From Pleurotus ostreatus/Saccharomyces cerevisiae fusant (taxonomy: Eukaryota > Opisthokonta), in NCBI GenBank assembly GCA_024196135.1, contig JAMQCK010000001.1:62001-126000 (forward strand): DNA of 64,000 bases. Direction: 5' to 3'. Made by a program: the position numbers and the translations under genes. Position 1 is the first letter of the stretch, and each line of letters opens with the position of its first letter. The notes beneath the pieces are model-generated. The model had not been told where the DNA came from and did not search any database. It saw only the letters and a list, made by a program, of their open reading frames with translations. Below, one piece after another: positions 1 to 11,898 of the stretch.

Positions 1-330
1 CTAGCGCTCCCGTGGTGCTGTCGAGGCTACTCCCTTTCCTGTCGCTTTGGCGAGGGGTCAGGCGTAGCGGAGGCGCCGCGGGCGCTCTCGCAGCCGCACC
101 CGCGTACCGCTGATGACGCCTCTCGTGCGAGGACGAGAGGCGGAGGCGGTATACGGCCTGTGGTGTCGAACGACGCGAGGTTGCTCTGCTGGGATATCCG
201 AGTAGCGGTCGTCCTCGCGGATCTTCAGCGAAAAGAAACATCCGTGAGGCTCCTCCGTCCTTCGACAACGACGGTCATTTTTTTTTGGAATTCCCTCCTC
301 AGTCGGAGGATTTACGATATTCATCCAGTT
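1..330. repeat. Dispersed repeat copy, truncated by window edge
   Basis: This stretch aligns by eye with the second unit of the array at 13.4-15.2 kb. Shared landmarks in the same order are GTGGTGCTGT near 12, GCCGCGGGCGCTCTCGCAGCC near 80, GGCGGAGGC near 139, ACGG-CAT near 271 and a short hairpin (TCCTC..GAGGA, 296-310). Spacing from the GCGCTC landmark to the hairpin is about 208 nt here and 214 nt in the array. The left end lies outside the window. No credible protein is encoded. Confidence 0.7.
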
Positions 331-843
331 CAGTATCCACATGTACGCGCGCAATGATTGTAGATCACACCTATGCTTTTGCGTGGGTGACTATGTCCAG
401 AAATCCCATGTACATACTGTACGTACTACAGACTGATGTTCAACGCAGCCGCGCGAGGATCGGCAACGCTGAGCGCTGAGCCAAGTGGCCTTCGCGTGAT
501 CATTCTCAACACTTGCGATCCCTAACGGTCCTTTGACTCTGAAGCTGCTGACGCGCAAACGAAGGAGATCGCAGCCAAGATGATTGACTCTAGTTTACGC
601 GACCGTTGGCTCGATGGCTGAAGCGCTGTTATGCCCTTGCTGTCCCAGTGAAGGTGGAGGCGCCAGGCAACAATAGTGCGCCTCGCAACAACGGGCGTTC
701 GCCTCATCGGAAATCAGGCAAGACGGATGTACAGCCAGACGGCGCAATCCAAAAGCTGAGCAAAAGAGCACGGTCAGTGTATAGTCCCATTGCTTGTAAC
801 AAAATACTGTGACCATGCTATGACCATGCTATGAAGCGTGCGC
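331..843. other. Intergenic, no gene seen
   Basis: Short open frames only, none with a recognisable domain. It lies between the edge repeat and the 3' end of the TMEM53-like gene. Confidence 0.6.
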
Positions 844-1993
844 TCAAGCCGTAGCCTGCCTACTCGCATCCGACCACAGCTCCTTCACCGCCCCCCAATA
901 CAACTCCGGATTCGCCCTCGCGAGCGCCACATGCGGCGCCCTCTCTAAGAGCACCTCCCTGACCTTAATCCCCTTCTCCTTTACCCTCTCCACATGCTCC
1001 CTCACCTCCCCCCAGCCCACCAGCTCGTCTGTCTTCGAGTGCACGTACAACCTCTCGCTCTCCTTCCCCATCCACGGCAGCACGTCCGGGCGACACAAGT
1101 CCGCCTTCAACTTCTCGCCGACGGGTAGGACGCCGAAGACGGGGAAGAGGAAGTAGTGATAGAAGGACCAGAAGCTGGCCACGACCGCGGAGACGGCAAA
1201 GCGGACGACGGGGTTGGGTATGAGGCCGGCGAAGGCGCGGATGGCGGTGCGGAGGGTGCCGGTGGCGGGAGCGGAGTCGACGATGAGGGCGGAGGCGGCG
1301 ACGGAGGTGGGGGAGCGGTTGCGGGAGCGGAGGAGTGAGCCGAGGGTGCAGAGCTGGCTACTACCGCCTAAGAGGAAAGGTAAGTGAGCCGTCGCTGCGC
1401 AGGAGATGAAGGTGCATACCATTGGAGAATGAGTGCGCGAGGATGCGCGGCGGGGTGGCGTCGAGTGTGGCAAAGGACTCGATGACCTCCGCTGCTGGTA
1501 TCAACATTTTCTCCTACGTTATCTTGAGTATACGCTATCATAGATATGAGCGAATGCTCACATTCCAGCTGGCCGGTTTGAAGAAGAACGCGGGTTCGGA
1601 CTGGATGAGCAGTATGGTGGCGTTGGGATACCACTCATGGTAGACGTGACTATACTTGTGCAGATGGGAAAGTTTCGCGCCCACTAGACAGATAAGTGGT
1701 CGTTAGAAATGTAGCGTGAAGGACAGAGGTGGCATGAGAGGGATGAGTGATGGGGGATGAAGGGGGAACTTGAATGAGGGGATGGCAAGGCATGAAGGGT
1801 GCAGTGTTGGTCGACTTACTCCAGCCACATAAGATGACGAGGCTGTAGCGATAGTCAGTGATGGGCAGTCGTGAGCTGACAGGCATACGCACTCTGGGTC
1901 GCTGGTATCCCTGTCTATCTTCTGCGCGGGGGAATCACCATGCGATAGCCAAATGTCCTTCGCGAGCTTAGTGAACAGAGGAGCTTCCGCCAT
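844..1993 (-). CDS. TMEM53/DUF829 (PaxU-like) alpha/beta-hydrolase-fold protein
   Basis: Five exons read well: 1993-1893, 1842-1820 (only 23 nt), 1683-1562, about 1486-1420 and 1367-844, giving about 278 residues. The protein starts MAEAPLFTKLAK. Its core LVILCGWMGAKLSHLHKYS is the first strand and loop typical of the DUF829/TMEM53 family. It is followed by the serine-elbow-like HSFSNGG and ends with a conserved segment (YVHSKTDELVGW, then APHVALARANPELYW) holding the Asp and His expected of a hydrolase triad. Family members include the vertebrate nuclear-envelope protein TMEM53 and fungal PaxU; the substrate is unknown. The acceptor of exon 4 is the least certain splice. The exon structure comes from phase continuity, not transcript data. 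Confidence 0.85.
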
Positions 1994-2765
1994 GGTAGGT
2001 AAGGGATAGACCAAGAGCCCTCGCTCAGCTGCAAAGCAGGGGGGTAGTAAAGCAAGCGCAGCCAGACACGAATGTGGTCAGGGATAAAGGGATTCGGTTA
2101 TGAGGCAAGACGCGAGGAGCCCCCATGGCCGATGCCCGAACCTTCCTTCCCCAAGGACCCACTTTTGGCGGAAAGGGATTCCGTAGACGTGCATTCCTTG
2201 CGAGGCAATACTATGTAGAAACGACTAGCATCGAGGAGGGGATAAGGCTGACAGTGACCCGGAGGACGCGTTACGCGCCGATCCTCGATCTGCGCGCGCC
2301 TTGTTTGGCCTCGTGCACGCCGCGCTCATTCAGGCATTCACTTCGGAACAGCGTGAATCAAGTCGGGACCGCCTAGCTTCCCGGGAGCACGCAAACAGCG
2401 GGACATGTTCAGCTCTCATCGACAATTCAGCCCTCAGCAGCGCCGGGTGGGCATGATCGTCGCGACTGTGCCCATCATGTGCGGGACGGGATGTAAGCGC
2501 GCTCACTCCATTCGCTGCGACGCAGTCTCACAGCAACTACCAGTCGTGCTGTACAAGCGTCTCGTTCTGGGACAGCCACAGCGTTTGGTAGAGCCGGGGA
2601 AGCCAGGTCCCCGTCCGGAGGACGCGTTCCATCTTCCTCCGCGATCGGACAAGCCATGACGGGAGACGCGGACGTTCCGCCCAACGCGCATGCATTGCCA
2701 ACTTGCACTAGAGATCTTCCAGAGCGGTATCGCAGCGAGGGCAAGGGGATGTGGTCTATATGCGA
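1994..2765. other. Intergenic: promoter of TMEM53-like gene and 3' end of MIC10
   Basis: Several frames of 60-165 codons cross this stretch on both strands, but none resembles a known protein and none links to a neighbour by plausible splicing. Confidence 0.55.
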
Positions 2766-3234
2766 TTACTTGGTCTCCGGAGCTGCTACAGGTTGGACAC
2801 GGGTGCCCGGTATTCTGGTCGGGTTGAAGGAGCGGTCGCAGTCCGCGTAGGCCATGCCGGCACCGAAGCCGGTGGAGAGGGTTATGGGCCACGTCTTGCC
2901 TGCAAGAGTCATGAGATTCGGATGTAGATGAGGAGGATGGCACACGCACGGCGGAAGAGGATGACGGACGCGACGACGCCTGCGCTGAAGCCGACACCAC
3001 TGTACATCTGTCAGTATCATGACCACAGTCAATTGCATGCCACGTACGCCTTCACCAGGAAGTCAGCCACTGCAGAAGCTGCGATTCAGTGATCATGAAG
3101 ACGGAAGAACACGGGGGAACGCACGGCAGCGGTCATACTGCGACTATGGTCAGTATCTCGCACGTTCAGCATTGTATAGCACACACCTTCTGCCCAATAA
3201 TGTCCTCGCTGGAGAGGGGCTTTGCCGTAGACAT
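2766..3234 (-). CDS. MIC10: MICOS complex subunit MIC10
   Basis: Five tiny exons (3234-3187, 3137-3125, 3069-3048, 2999-2950, 2899-2766) join in phase into an 88-residue protein. It starts MSTAKPLSSEDIIGQKYDRC, continues LADFLVKAGVGFSAG, crosses the membrane through VVASVILFRRKTW, and has a second glycine-rich helix, GFGAGMAYADC. This is the MIC10 pattern: two transmembrane helices with glycine motifs joined by a positively charged loop. The family bends the inner mitochondrial membrane at crista junctions. The second exon is only 13 nt. It shares a 680-bp divergent promoter region with BRO1. Splice sites are canonical GT..AG. Identification rests on the glycine motifs, the K-Y-D-R-C-L-A-D start and the length. 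Confidence 0.9.
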
Positions 3235-3913
3235 GGCTTAAGTGGAGTCGAAGGCGGAATGTAACTTTCGAATCTCCAAGTTCATGACGCCGGACCGGTG
3301 TGGCAAATAATGCCAAACAAGCCCGACGACGCGCGCGTTGGCCATCAGGAAAGGGAGGTGTCCCAGGCGCTTCCACGATTTAGCTCAATGCTTCGCCTCG
3401 CTATGTCCTCACCTACCCCTCCGCTACGTCCTTTGGAGAGTACATGATGCTCTCTTGCCCTCTCGTAAGTAGTCTAAGAGGCAACCATTTTCCACTGTGT
3501 CCAATGCAACGACGTGGGAAGCATCGATGCAGCACTGGCAGGTGATTTGACAGCGTCTTGTGCGACAAGCACGGACCTTGAAGGTCATTCAGGACACCCT
3601 GGGTTGCGTTCTGTTTCCTGTAAAAGAGGAACTATTGTAATACCTGCGAGCGTTGGCTCGGTCGCACGTGAGGTGTCCGGCAAAGCCCGTTCCTGGTGCC
3701 GCGCCGCGCAGGGCTCATTCCGCTCCTTCACCTCTCTCTTTGAGCCTGCAGTGCCAAGGAACCGCACCATTTGCGACCGATATCTTCTCTGTGACTGCGT
3801 CTGAGTCTAGCAAGCTCACTGGGACTGCGCTCGCGCAGCTGATTGATAGGCAACTCATCGGTGCAGCTACGGCACACACGTACCGACCTTCATCGCTGCT
3901 TGTAACCACCATC
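3235..3913. promoter_or_regulatory. Divergent intergenic region between MIC10 and BRO1
   Basis: About 680 bp separate two start codons pointing apart, so it must hold both promoters. No clear TATA box or known operator was recognised. Confidence 0.5.
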
Positions 3914-6900
3914 ATGGCGAACCAATCGCCCATGATCTCAATCCCCAAGAAGACGACGGAGGAGGTGGACTGGACGTCGCCCATCCGCACTTTAATTGCC
4001 CAGTCTTACGGCGAGAATCCCGACAATTACGCCGCCGAATGTGCGTCCCTCCAGCGATGTAGGCAGGACGCAGTACGCGGAGCAGGTAGCGACATAACAG
4101 GTGCGCTCACACCCAGCGATGTGTCCTTCGATTGACCCTACCTCCAGCGCGCGACCTGCTGTACAAGTACTTCGGCCAGCTCGAGCTCCTCGAGCTGCGC
4201 TTCTCCGAGATCCGCGTCAACTTCCCCTGGCACGACGCGTTCACGCACAAGCTAACGACACAGACTTCGATCGCGTACGAGAAGGCATCCATCCTCTTCC
4301 AGATCGCCGCCACGCACTCCGCCATCGCCTCCTCCCAAAGCCGCGCGGATCCCGAGGGCGTCAAGCGCGCGTACCACTACTTCCGCACATGCGCGGGCAT
4401 GCTCACGTACATCAACGAGAACTTCCTGCACGCGCCCTCGACGGACCTCTCCCGCGAGGTCGTCAAGTTCCTCGTCAATCTCATCCTCGCGCAGGCTACG
4501 GAGGTCTTCTTTGAGAAGTCCGCGGACGAGAAGAAAGCACCTGCCCTTGTCGCTAAGATCGCTGCGCAGACCGCGTCGATGTACACCGCACTTGCCGAGG
4601 AGGTGAAGGAGTTCATGGGCAAGGGCATCTTTGACCGCAACTGGGTCACGCTCATCCAGATCAAGGCCAAATACTTCTCCTCGCTCGCCCAGCTTTATCG
4701 CGCGCAAGTGGATGCTGCAGCAGATAAGCACGGGGAGGCTCTCGTCCGCCTCAACGTCGCCGAGAATCTCGCCAAGGAGGCCTCGCGCTCCGCCGCCTCC
4801 TTCGCCTCCGTCTTCGCCCCCAACCTCTCTCCAACCCTCCCCGCCGACGCAGGCCCCGCAATCCAGGAGCGTACCAAAGCGCACCTCGCGCTCGCGACTG
4901 ACAAGCGCGCCGAAGCCCAGCGCGAGAACGACCTCATCTACAACGCGATTCTCCCTGCTCCCGAGGCTCTTCCTGCGCTCGACAAGCTCTCCATCGCCAC
5001 ACCCATTCCCATCCAGGAGGTATACGGCACGCCCGACGTGCAGAAGACGATCGGGCAGGACTTCTTCATCCGCCTGATCCCGCTCAGCGTGCACGAGAGC
5101 GCAAGCGTATACTCTGAGGAGAAGGCCAAGCTCGTCCGCGGAGAGGTCGAGAAAGCCGAGCAGGCCGAGGGCGAGGCGCGCAGCGCACTGGACGGCATGG
5201 GCGTCAAGGACGGCCTGACGCGCTTCCGCGCCATGGCAGAGGGCGAGGTCGGCGCGGAAGAGATCCCGCTCGACGTGCGCCGCTGGCGGGAGGACATCAC
5301 CGTCATCGAGGAGCGGGAGGGCGTGGAGGCCGTGCTGGCGAACCTCGCGCGGCTGAAGGAGAACGTGCAGAGGGAGCTCGACACGGCGTCGCGCGACCTC
5401 GAGATCGAGTCGAAGGACTGCGAGATGCTGCGCGTGAAGTACGACCACAAGTGGACGCAGGAGCCGTCGGCGGGGCCGTCGAAGGCGCTGCGGCAGGATC
5501 TGAAGTCGCATCTGGGCGCGCTGGAGGCGGCGGCGGCGAGCGATGCGCAGGTGTTGGCGATCTGGCGGGCGGTGCAGAATGATATCCGGCTGTTGATGAG
5601 CCCGCAGTTGGAGGATGTCTTCCGCGCGAGCACTGAGAGGGAAGGCGGTGATAGTCTGCTCGACCTGGACGTTAGCGGCGACGCCGATGAGGCTCAGGAG
5701 CGCAATAAGATTCGCGAGATGGTGGCTGGGATCGACGAGCGGCTGGGAAGGTTGAACAAGATATCCCGGGAACGTAACGAGGTGTTGAAGGATCTGAAGG
5801 AGAAGGTGCGCGCGATATCGTAGTTTGCTCTGACACACCTCCTGACTAGTCATGCAGGTCCAAACCGACGACGTATCCCACCTTCTCCTTCTCAACCGTC
5901 GCAACACCGGCGTCGAGCCAACGTTGTTCGCAGCCGAGCTAGAGAAGTTCAGGCCGTACCAGCAGCGGCTCGCAGCGACGGCGCAATTCCAGCAAGTCGT
6001 TCTGCAGGAGGTGGGCTTCCTGTGGAAGGGCCTGCGTGAATCCGCTGGCCGAGGTCCGGGTGCGCGCAAGTGGGAAGAGCGCGAGCGCAAGAAGAAGGAC
6101 ACGATCAAGCGCTTCCAGCGGGCGAGGGATGGCTACATGGAGATTCGGGATGGCTTGACGTGAGTTGCGCATCTTCTTGAAGTAGTATCGCCATTGACCC
6201 TTTCACAATAGTAAGGGCCTCCAGTTCTACACTGACCTGACCGAGCTCGCAGTCAAGCTTCGCAACAACGTGAAGGCGTTCGTCGCAGAGCGCACACGGG
6301 AGCGCGAGTCGCTGGTCGGCGCCATCGAGACGGAGAGGCGACTGTCGGTGACGGCGGGATCGCCGCCGCCCCTCGCTGCGAAGCCACCTGTGCCTCCGCC
6401 ACCGCCATCCTCGAGCTTGGAGTCTTCTTTGGCGTCCATGAGCCTGCGTAATGCGCCCTCGCCACCCCAGTCGGCACCTTCATCGCAGTGGAGAAATACG
6501 CCCCCGCCTCCGCCGCCACCATCGCAGCAGCAGCACCAGTACTCTTACAGCGGTCAGTACTCGGGCTCTTCCTACGCACCCAGTCCGCCGCCGCCTCCAC
6601 CCTCGCAGTTCCCTCCTCCGCCAGGGCAAACGCAGCAGCAGGGATACCCGCCGGGGCAGTCACAGCAGCAGGGGTACCCGCCCCATCAACTGCAAGGATC
6701 GACCTCGACGTGGCTGCCGCCGCCTCCCGCGCCATCAGCACCGCCAGCGGATCCGTATGCCGGGCTGGGCACGTTCGGCGAGCCGTCGAGACACACGCAG
6801 CAGTATAGCTCGCCGCCGCCGCCGCAACAGTATAGCTCGCCACCCCCGCAGCAGCAGTACTCCTCGCCGCCGCCTCCCCCTCCGTCGCAGCCATCGTATC

Positions 6901-7097
6901 AGTCGTATGGTCAGCAACAACAGCCGTATCAGTACCAGCAACAACAGCAGCAGCAACAACCTTCTGCGCCGCCAGGTTTCCCGCCTCCGCCTCCGCCGGC
7001 ATCGTCTTATCAGCAGTATTCGACTCCTCCGCCGCCACCGCCTGGTCAGCAGGGGTATCCTGCGCAAGGGTATGGTGGTTATTCGTACCAGAGGTGA
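3914..7097 (+). CDS. BRO1: BRO1/ALIX family endosomal protein BRO1
   Basis: Exons 3914-4100, 4148-5805, 5858-6159 and 6212-7097 give about 1010 residues. The protein opens MANQSPMISIPKKTTEEVDW and runs into QRCRQDAVRGAGSD and LLYKYFGQLELLELRF, hallmarks of the BRO1 domain (first about 380 residues), which binds the ESCRT-III subunit Snf7. A long helical V-domain-like middle follows. The last about 270 residues are rich in Pro, Gln, Ser and Tyr, with many PPPPP and QYSSPPP repeats. BRO1 proteins recruit the deubiquitinase Doa4 and help sort ubiquitinated cargo into multivesicular bodies. The related RIM20/PalA works in pH signalling. The long proline-rich tail and the start sequence favour BRO1 over RIM20. 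All three introns keep phase. Confidence 0.92.
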
Positions 7098-7533
7098 TCT
7101 TGGATCTCAAAGCGCTCGTTGGATGGAAGGATTGGGAATTGGAGGGCAGTGGATTAAACACTTGGAATACTCTAGATGTACGAGGTCAGTGAGAGAAGCC
7201 CCTTATTACGGCTCTGTAGGTCGGATTGCCGTAAGGGCAGTGTCTTATCTAGAAGTTGGAGCTCATTGCAAGCCCATTGAAGACGAAGCATGGGCGGCGT
7301 ATGTGACGCTTTGTGAGATCACATGAAGATCGATCAAATCACGTCCGCGTTCCCCACGGATCATGACATTGACGGCGTAGCTGTCTTGTCGTGCTTTTGC
7401 AGGCCACCTCACTGCTTATTCTGTACTCTCGTGTTGGTGTCTCCTTGTCAAGCTGCACTGACGCTGTCTCCCAACGATCCAGTGTCCAGAACCAAGAGCA
7501 GACTCTCAGTCCCTTGCATACCGCCACGCCGTC
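7098..7533. other. Intergenic: BRO1 3' region and permease promoter
   Basis: No credible coding frame. It should hold the BRO1 terminator and the promoter of the permease that starts at 7534. Confidence 0.5.
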
Positions 7534-10489
7534 ATGGCTACCCCGCCTCCTCCCAAGATCGCCTTTGAGGGCACCCCTGCGGATGGCGAAGCTTTAGCCT
7601 CATCGCCCGATCAGTGGATAGCCATTGGCCCGACGCGCCCTTTGACAGTCCAAGGTGCATCTCCTGCACGTTGCACCCCCTCCTTCTCATCACCATGACA
7701 GTCGAAAGCGCGACCAGCGGCTCCTCCGCCGACGCGCCACCAACGTTCGAGAACGCGCAGTTCGACATCATCCTCCGTCGTCAGAGACAAAGGCCGAAAG
7801 AAGGCGGAATCAAGGTCAACACGGTGCCGTCGCGGTTTCTGAACCTGTCGGACAACTTCGAGTTCGCGGGCTGGGGGTCGTATGCGACAATTAAGCTGTC
7901 TGGCGATGAGCACAAGGAGGGAGAAAGAAAGGTGCAGGGGATTCAAGGGCAGAAGGTCCTGGGGCAGTTCTTGTCCAGCGCGTTGGCAGGGAATGCGGTA
8001 CTGGGTGCGTTTGGTCGTCGTTGACACCGACCCCTTCATTGACGCGTTTATGCCAGGCTCCGTGTTCTACGCGTTCCCGAGCGTGACTGCGGTCGCAGGG
8101 GCTCTGTGAGTCAATTCCCTATCCTCAAAAGACGCGCACTGAACGCATTCAGGTCGCCCATTTCCTTATTCGTAGCATCTATCACCCTCTTTCTATGGCG
8201 ACCCATAATGGAAGAGCTCGCCGACGCACTGCCCATTGGTGGAGCGCCCTATTCCTACATGTCTGTACAAACCGTCTACTCCACCTTCTTCGCCTAACCC
8301 CTCTGCAGCCTGAACGTTTCGACAAAGGCCGCTGCTCTCGCCGGAGCTGCGCTCCTTCTCCTCGACTATGCCGCAACTTCCATCGTCTCCGCCGCTACTG
8401 CCGTCACCTACATTCAGGGCGAAGTGACGCTGCCGTTCCCGGCCTTTGTCGCCACGCTCATCATCCTGGGCATCTTCACTGCGGTCAGCCTGTGTGGTGT
8501 ACGGGAGAGTGCGCGCGTGGCCTTTGTAGTGCTGTTGTATCATGTGAGTTGGTCCTTTCACCCTGCTCAACGAACGCTTGCTGATGGAGATGTTGTAGGT
8601 CCTCACGATGATCGTGCTCATCATCGTCGCGTGCGTACATTGGGGCCACATAGGGTCGACGCAGTTGCGGGAGAACTGGCAGACCATACCTAGCGAGCCC
8701 AGCAGCATCGCTCGTCAGGTCTTCTATGGTTTCTGCTTGGGCATGCTAGGCTTGACCGGCTTCGAATGTTGGTTTGTGTCATCCATCGTCTTAGTCTAGT
8801 CACTCACTCCGCCAGCAGGTACCCCCGCCTACGTCGGCCGCATCAAACCCGGGCGCTTTCCCAAAGTCCTGCGCAACCTGCACCTCCCCGCCATCGGCCT
8901 CGGCACGATTATGATGCTGCTGGTCATCGCTATCGTGCCCATGGACATCACGCTTGGGTCTGCGAACGTTCTGAGTGCGCTCGCGCAGTTGGTGCGTCTA
9001 CCCCATGGCTCTCTCCGTCCACACGCTCACGTCCCCTACCAGTCTGCCGGTCGCTGGTTGCGCATCTGGGTTGTCGTGGACTCGGTGGTGGTGCTTTCTG
9101 GTGGTGTGCTGACAGGTATGAGTGCTTCCTCGCGTTCTCGTGCGCCCCCTCGCTCCATCTGCATCCACTTATCTTTTGCGGTCGAAGCAACACGGCACTG
9201 ACGCGCCATCCTAGGCATCCTCAGTGCCTGCGAGCTTCTCGAGCAGCTCTCACGTGACCGCGTGCTGCCGAGAGCGTTCAATCACCCGTTGCCGTTGACG
9301 GGCGCACACTACTTGTCGGTGGGCGCGTTTGTTGTCTTGAGCATCGTGCTGTACGCGAGCACGGGGGCGAGCTTGACGATTATATCGAAGATGTGCGTTG
9401 GCGACCTCGATATTAATCTTAGCACCCATCTATCTCGTGTACTTACCCAATGCCCTCAGGTTCTCGCTCGTCTGGCTGACGGTCATGACACTCTTCCCGA
9501 CAGCACTCATCATGCTGCGCTTCAACCGCGGGCATCTGCAGCGCACGTCGAAGACCTCGTTCACTGTCATCGTGGCCTGCATGGCGGTCGCTGCTGCCGT
9601 CTTTGCAGGCAACATCGCGATCGACCCGACTACGGCTGGGTGAGTGCGGCTTCCCTTCTTCCCTCCTTTGATGCTCTCTATCACATGCATCCGCACTACC
9701 TCACCGCGTCCTCGTCCTGCGAAAAGAACTTCATTTACTAATCCTCCCCTCCCCAGCTACTTCGCCGCCTACTTCATCGTCGTCACCACCTGCTTCACGA
9801 TCACGCAGAAGAAGACGCACCTGGTGCGCTACGTGTACTGGCTGTACGACAACTACCCGTGCCTGCACCGCTGGGCGCCGACGCAGGGGTGGGGGCGCGC
9901 GCTCATTGGGACGATGAAGAGGATGAAGAGGCAGCCGGTGTGCATTTTGGCGAAGACGGATGAGGTGAGTGTTCGTGAGTTTGGTAGTTTTGTGGCCTTG
10001 GGTTTTGCAGTATAGTTCTTGGCTGATGGGGGCATAAGAATGGTCAGAACATGCTGACGCTTCCACATAGATCGACTACCTTTTCCAGATGATCCTTTAC
10101 GTGCGGCGGAATGAGGAGACGTCGTGTTTGAAGATTGTCCACTTCGTGGACGAGGAGGATGTGGTGCCGTCGGAGCTGGAGGCGAATGCGAAGAGTATGT
10201 GTTCTTCCAACCTACACCGAGTGATACGCGCTGACTTTGATATATAGTCCTCGACGAAGCCTTCCCAGAGATCACAGTAGATCTCGTGAGTGCTTTCCGA
10301 GTCATATTCCGCAGTTGAACATCGCTCACGTTCGTATAGCTCATCGTCCGCGGAACATTCGACCCAGCGAACGTCGCTGCCCTTGCGCAACGTCTCGATA
10401 TTCCCACCTCCCTCATGTTCATGAGCTGCCCTGGCAGCAAGTTCCCTTTCACCGTGTCTGACCTGGGCACGCGGATCATCTGCCGTTGA
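7534..10489 (+). CDS. APC-superfamily permease with C-terminal cytosolic domain
   Basis: The start MATPPPPKIAFEGTPADGE is followed by about ten short introns. A hydrophilic N-terminus of about 120 residues leads into GNAVLGSVFYAFPSVTAVAG and about twelve hydrophobic segments. Recognisable APC elements are LPIGGAPYSYM, VRESARVAFVVL, GLTGFECTPAYVGRIKPG, and ILSACELLEQLSRDRVLP. After the last helix there is a soluble tail of about 150 residues (SCLKIVHFVDEED .. DIPTSLMFMSCPG), ending before the TGA at 10487-10489. The TM core fits amino acid permeases, but the fused tail resembles the layout of bacterial KimA-type APC potassium carriers with a USP-like domain. The substrate is therefore undecided. 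It converges on the SDR gene at 10888. Confidence 0.8.
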
Positions 10490-10887
10490 TTTGTTCCTTC
10501 GTGGGCTGCTTTCGTGTCTCCCGACCTTGGCTTGTGGGATACCTTTTGGTTACTAGTCTTGCGCTCTACTCTTCTTTTCGGATCACCATCACATTGTATT
10601 TCTAGCCACTATCCATCGCCTAACTTCGTTCTCGCTTTCCCCGCACGTTTTCACGCTCTGCACGAATCTTACGACCTACATGCATTCCTTTCGTACACAA
10701 CTTTGATGCCATGATAGATAATCTCTGTACAACCAATAGACTCTGGTGAGCGGGACTAGTTTTCGGCTGGAATAGGTGGCTGACTTCTGACACAGATGAT
10801 TTGACACCGTACTGATATGCTGAACAGCGCTGCGATTGCATGATCCTACAGGTACATTCTTCTCTTTTTTGCCTGCTGACCGCAACG
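10490..10887. other. Convergent 3' intergenic region
   Basis: Lies between the ends of the permease (+) and the first SDR (-). T-rich on the + strand after 10500; no gene seen. Confidence 0.5.
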
Positions 10888-11718
10888 TTACAGCGTCTCG
10901 CAACCCCCGGTACCCGATATCGTCTGCCCCGTCACCCACCGCGCATCCTCGCTCGCCAACCAAGCCACAATCATAGCGATATCCTCCGGCACCCCCAACC
11001 GATTCTGCAACGGCGTCCTTTTCTTCTGCAACTCAATCAAGTCCTTCGGCAGCGTGTTCATCATATCGCTCTGCACCGGCCCTGGCGCGACCGCGTTCAC
11101 CGTATGCCCCGCATGCCCCAGCTCGACCGCCAGTGCCCGGGTGAACGCCTCCACCGCGCCCTTGCTCGCGCAGTACACGGTGTACCCGCTCAGCCCGCGC
11201 CGCGCGCCGACGGAGGAAATGTTGACGATGCGCCCTGGAGCGCGCAGGTAAGGGATGACCGCCTGCGCCATGAGCATCGCGCCGCGGACGTTGACGTCGA
11301 GGACGCGGGCGTATTCGGCGACGGTGACGTCGACGAGCTGGCGGTTGAGCTCGACGCCGGCGTTGTTGACGAGGATGTCGATGGTGGGAGTGGAGAATGC
11401 GGCCAGGGTGGCCTTGACGATGAGTGCGGGCAATTCTGGGAGGCCGATGTCGGCGCGGATGGACGCGGCAGCGGACCCATTATTGAGGGCTGCTATCCGT
11501 GCAGAGAGGTCGTTAGCGCGTGCTTCGCTGGATGCAGAGTTGTATGTGATCATGACCTTTTGTGGCACGGGTGAGCAAATTTGACCAATTCTAATGTGCG
11601 GCAGTAAAGAACCTACCTTCGCGCCTCTTTTCGCCAATTCGAAGGCGATCTCTTCGCCTATACCTCGAGAGGCGCCAGTGACGATGGCGACTTTACCGGC
11701 AAGGGTCAAAAACGACAT
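10888..11718 (-). CDS. Short-chain dehydrogenase/reductase, paralogue 1
   Basis: Exon 1 is 11718-11617 and exon 2 is 11556-10888 (669 nt), giving 256 residues. The cofactor motif TGASRGIG lies at residues 15-22, NNAG follows in mid-protein, and the catalytic Ser (NISSVGARRG) and YCASK provide the Tyr-x3-Lys pair. This is a classical SDR of the 3-oxoacyl-ACP-reductase-like type; the substrate cannot be read from sequence. The single intron interrupts the codon run just after GAK, exactly as in the paralogues starting at 12897 and 29877. A longer in-frame upstream reading (from 11802) exists, but the family start MSFLTLAGK and the TATA box at 11814-11820 favour 11718. Confidence 0.9.
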   Translation of the reverse strand: MSFLTLAGKVAIVTGASRGIGEEIAFELAKRGAKVGSLLPHIRIGQICSPVPQKVMITYNSASSEARANDLSARIAALNNGSAAASIRADIGLPELPALIVKATLAAFSTPTIDILVNNAGVELNRQLVDVTVAEYARVLDVNVRGAMLMAQAVIPYLRAPGRIVNISSVGARRGLSGYTVYCASKGAVEAFTRALAVELGHAGHTVNAVAPGPVQSDMMNTLPKDLIELQKKRTPLQNRLGVPEDIAMIVAWLASEDARWVTGQTISGTGGCETL

Positions 11719-11813
11719 GGCGCTGAATATGAAGGGTTCTGACAGTACGTGTAGGGGAGCTATGCAGAGTTCGACAACGAAGAGGAGTAAGGCCAGCGAC
11801 ATGTTGACCGTCG

Positions 11814-11820
11814 CTTTATA
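11814..11820 (-). promoter_or_regulatory. TATA box of SDR paralogue 1
   Basis: Reads TATAAAG on the minus strand, about 97 nt upstream of the chosen start. The other two SDR paralogues have a TATA element at a similar distance. Confidence 0.6.
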
Positions 11821-11898
11821 GCAAACAGGTTCCGGACGTGGTATACGGATACCTTCCGTCCCCTCTCAAAGCCAAGAAGGCCGACGGATTATTCAAGG

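Noticed and set aside
4252..6108. Long minus-strand frame of 618 codons
   Set aside because: Lies antisense to BRO1 in GC-rich coding sequence, is Leu/Arg-rich and has no domain.
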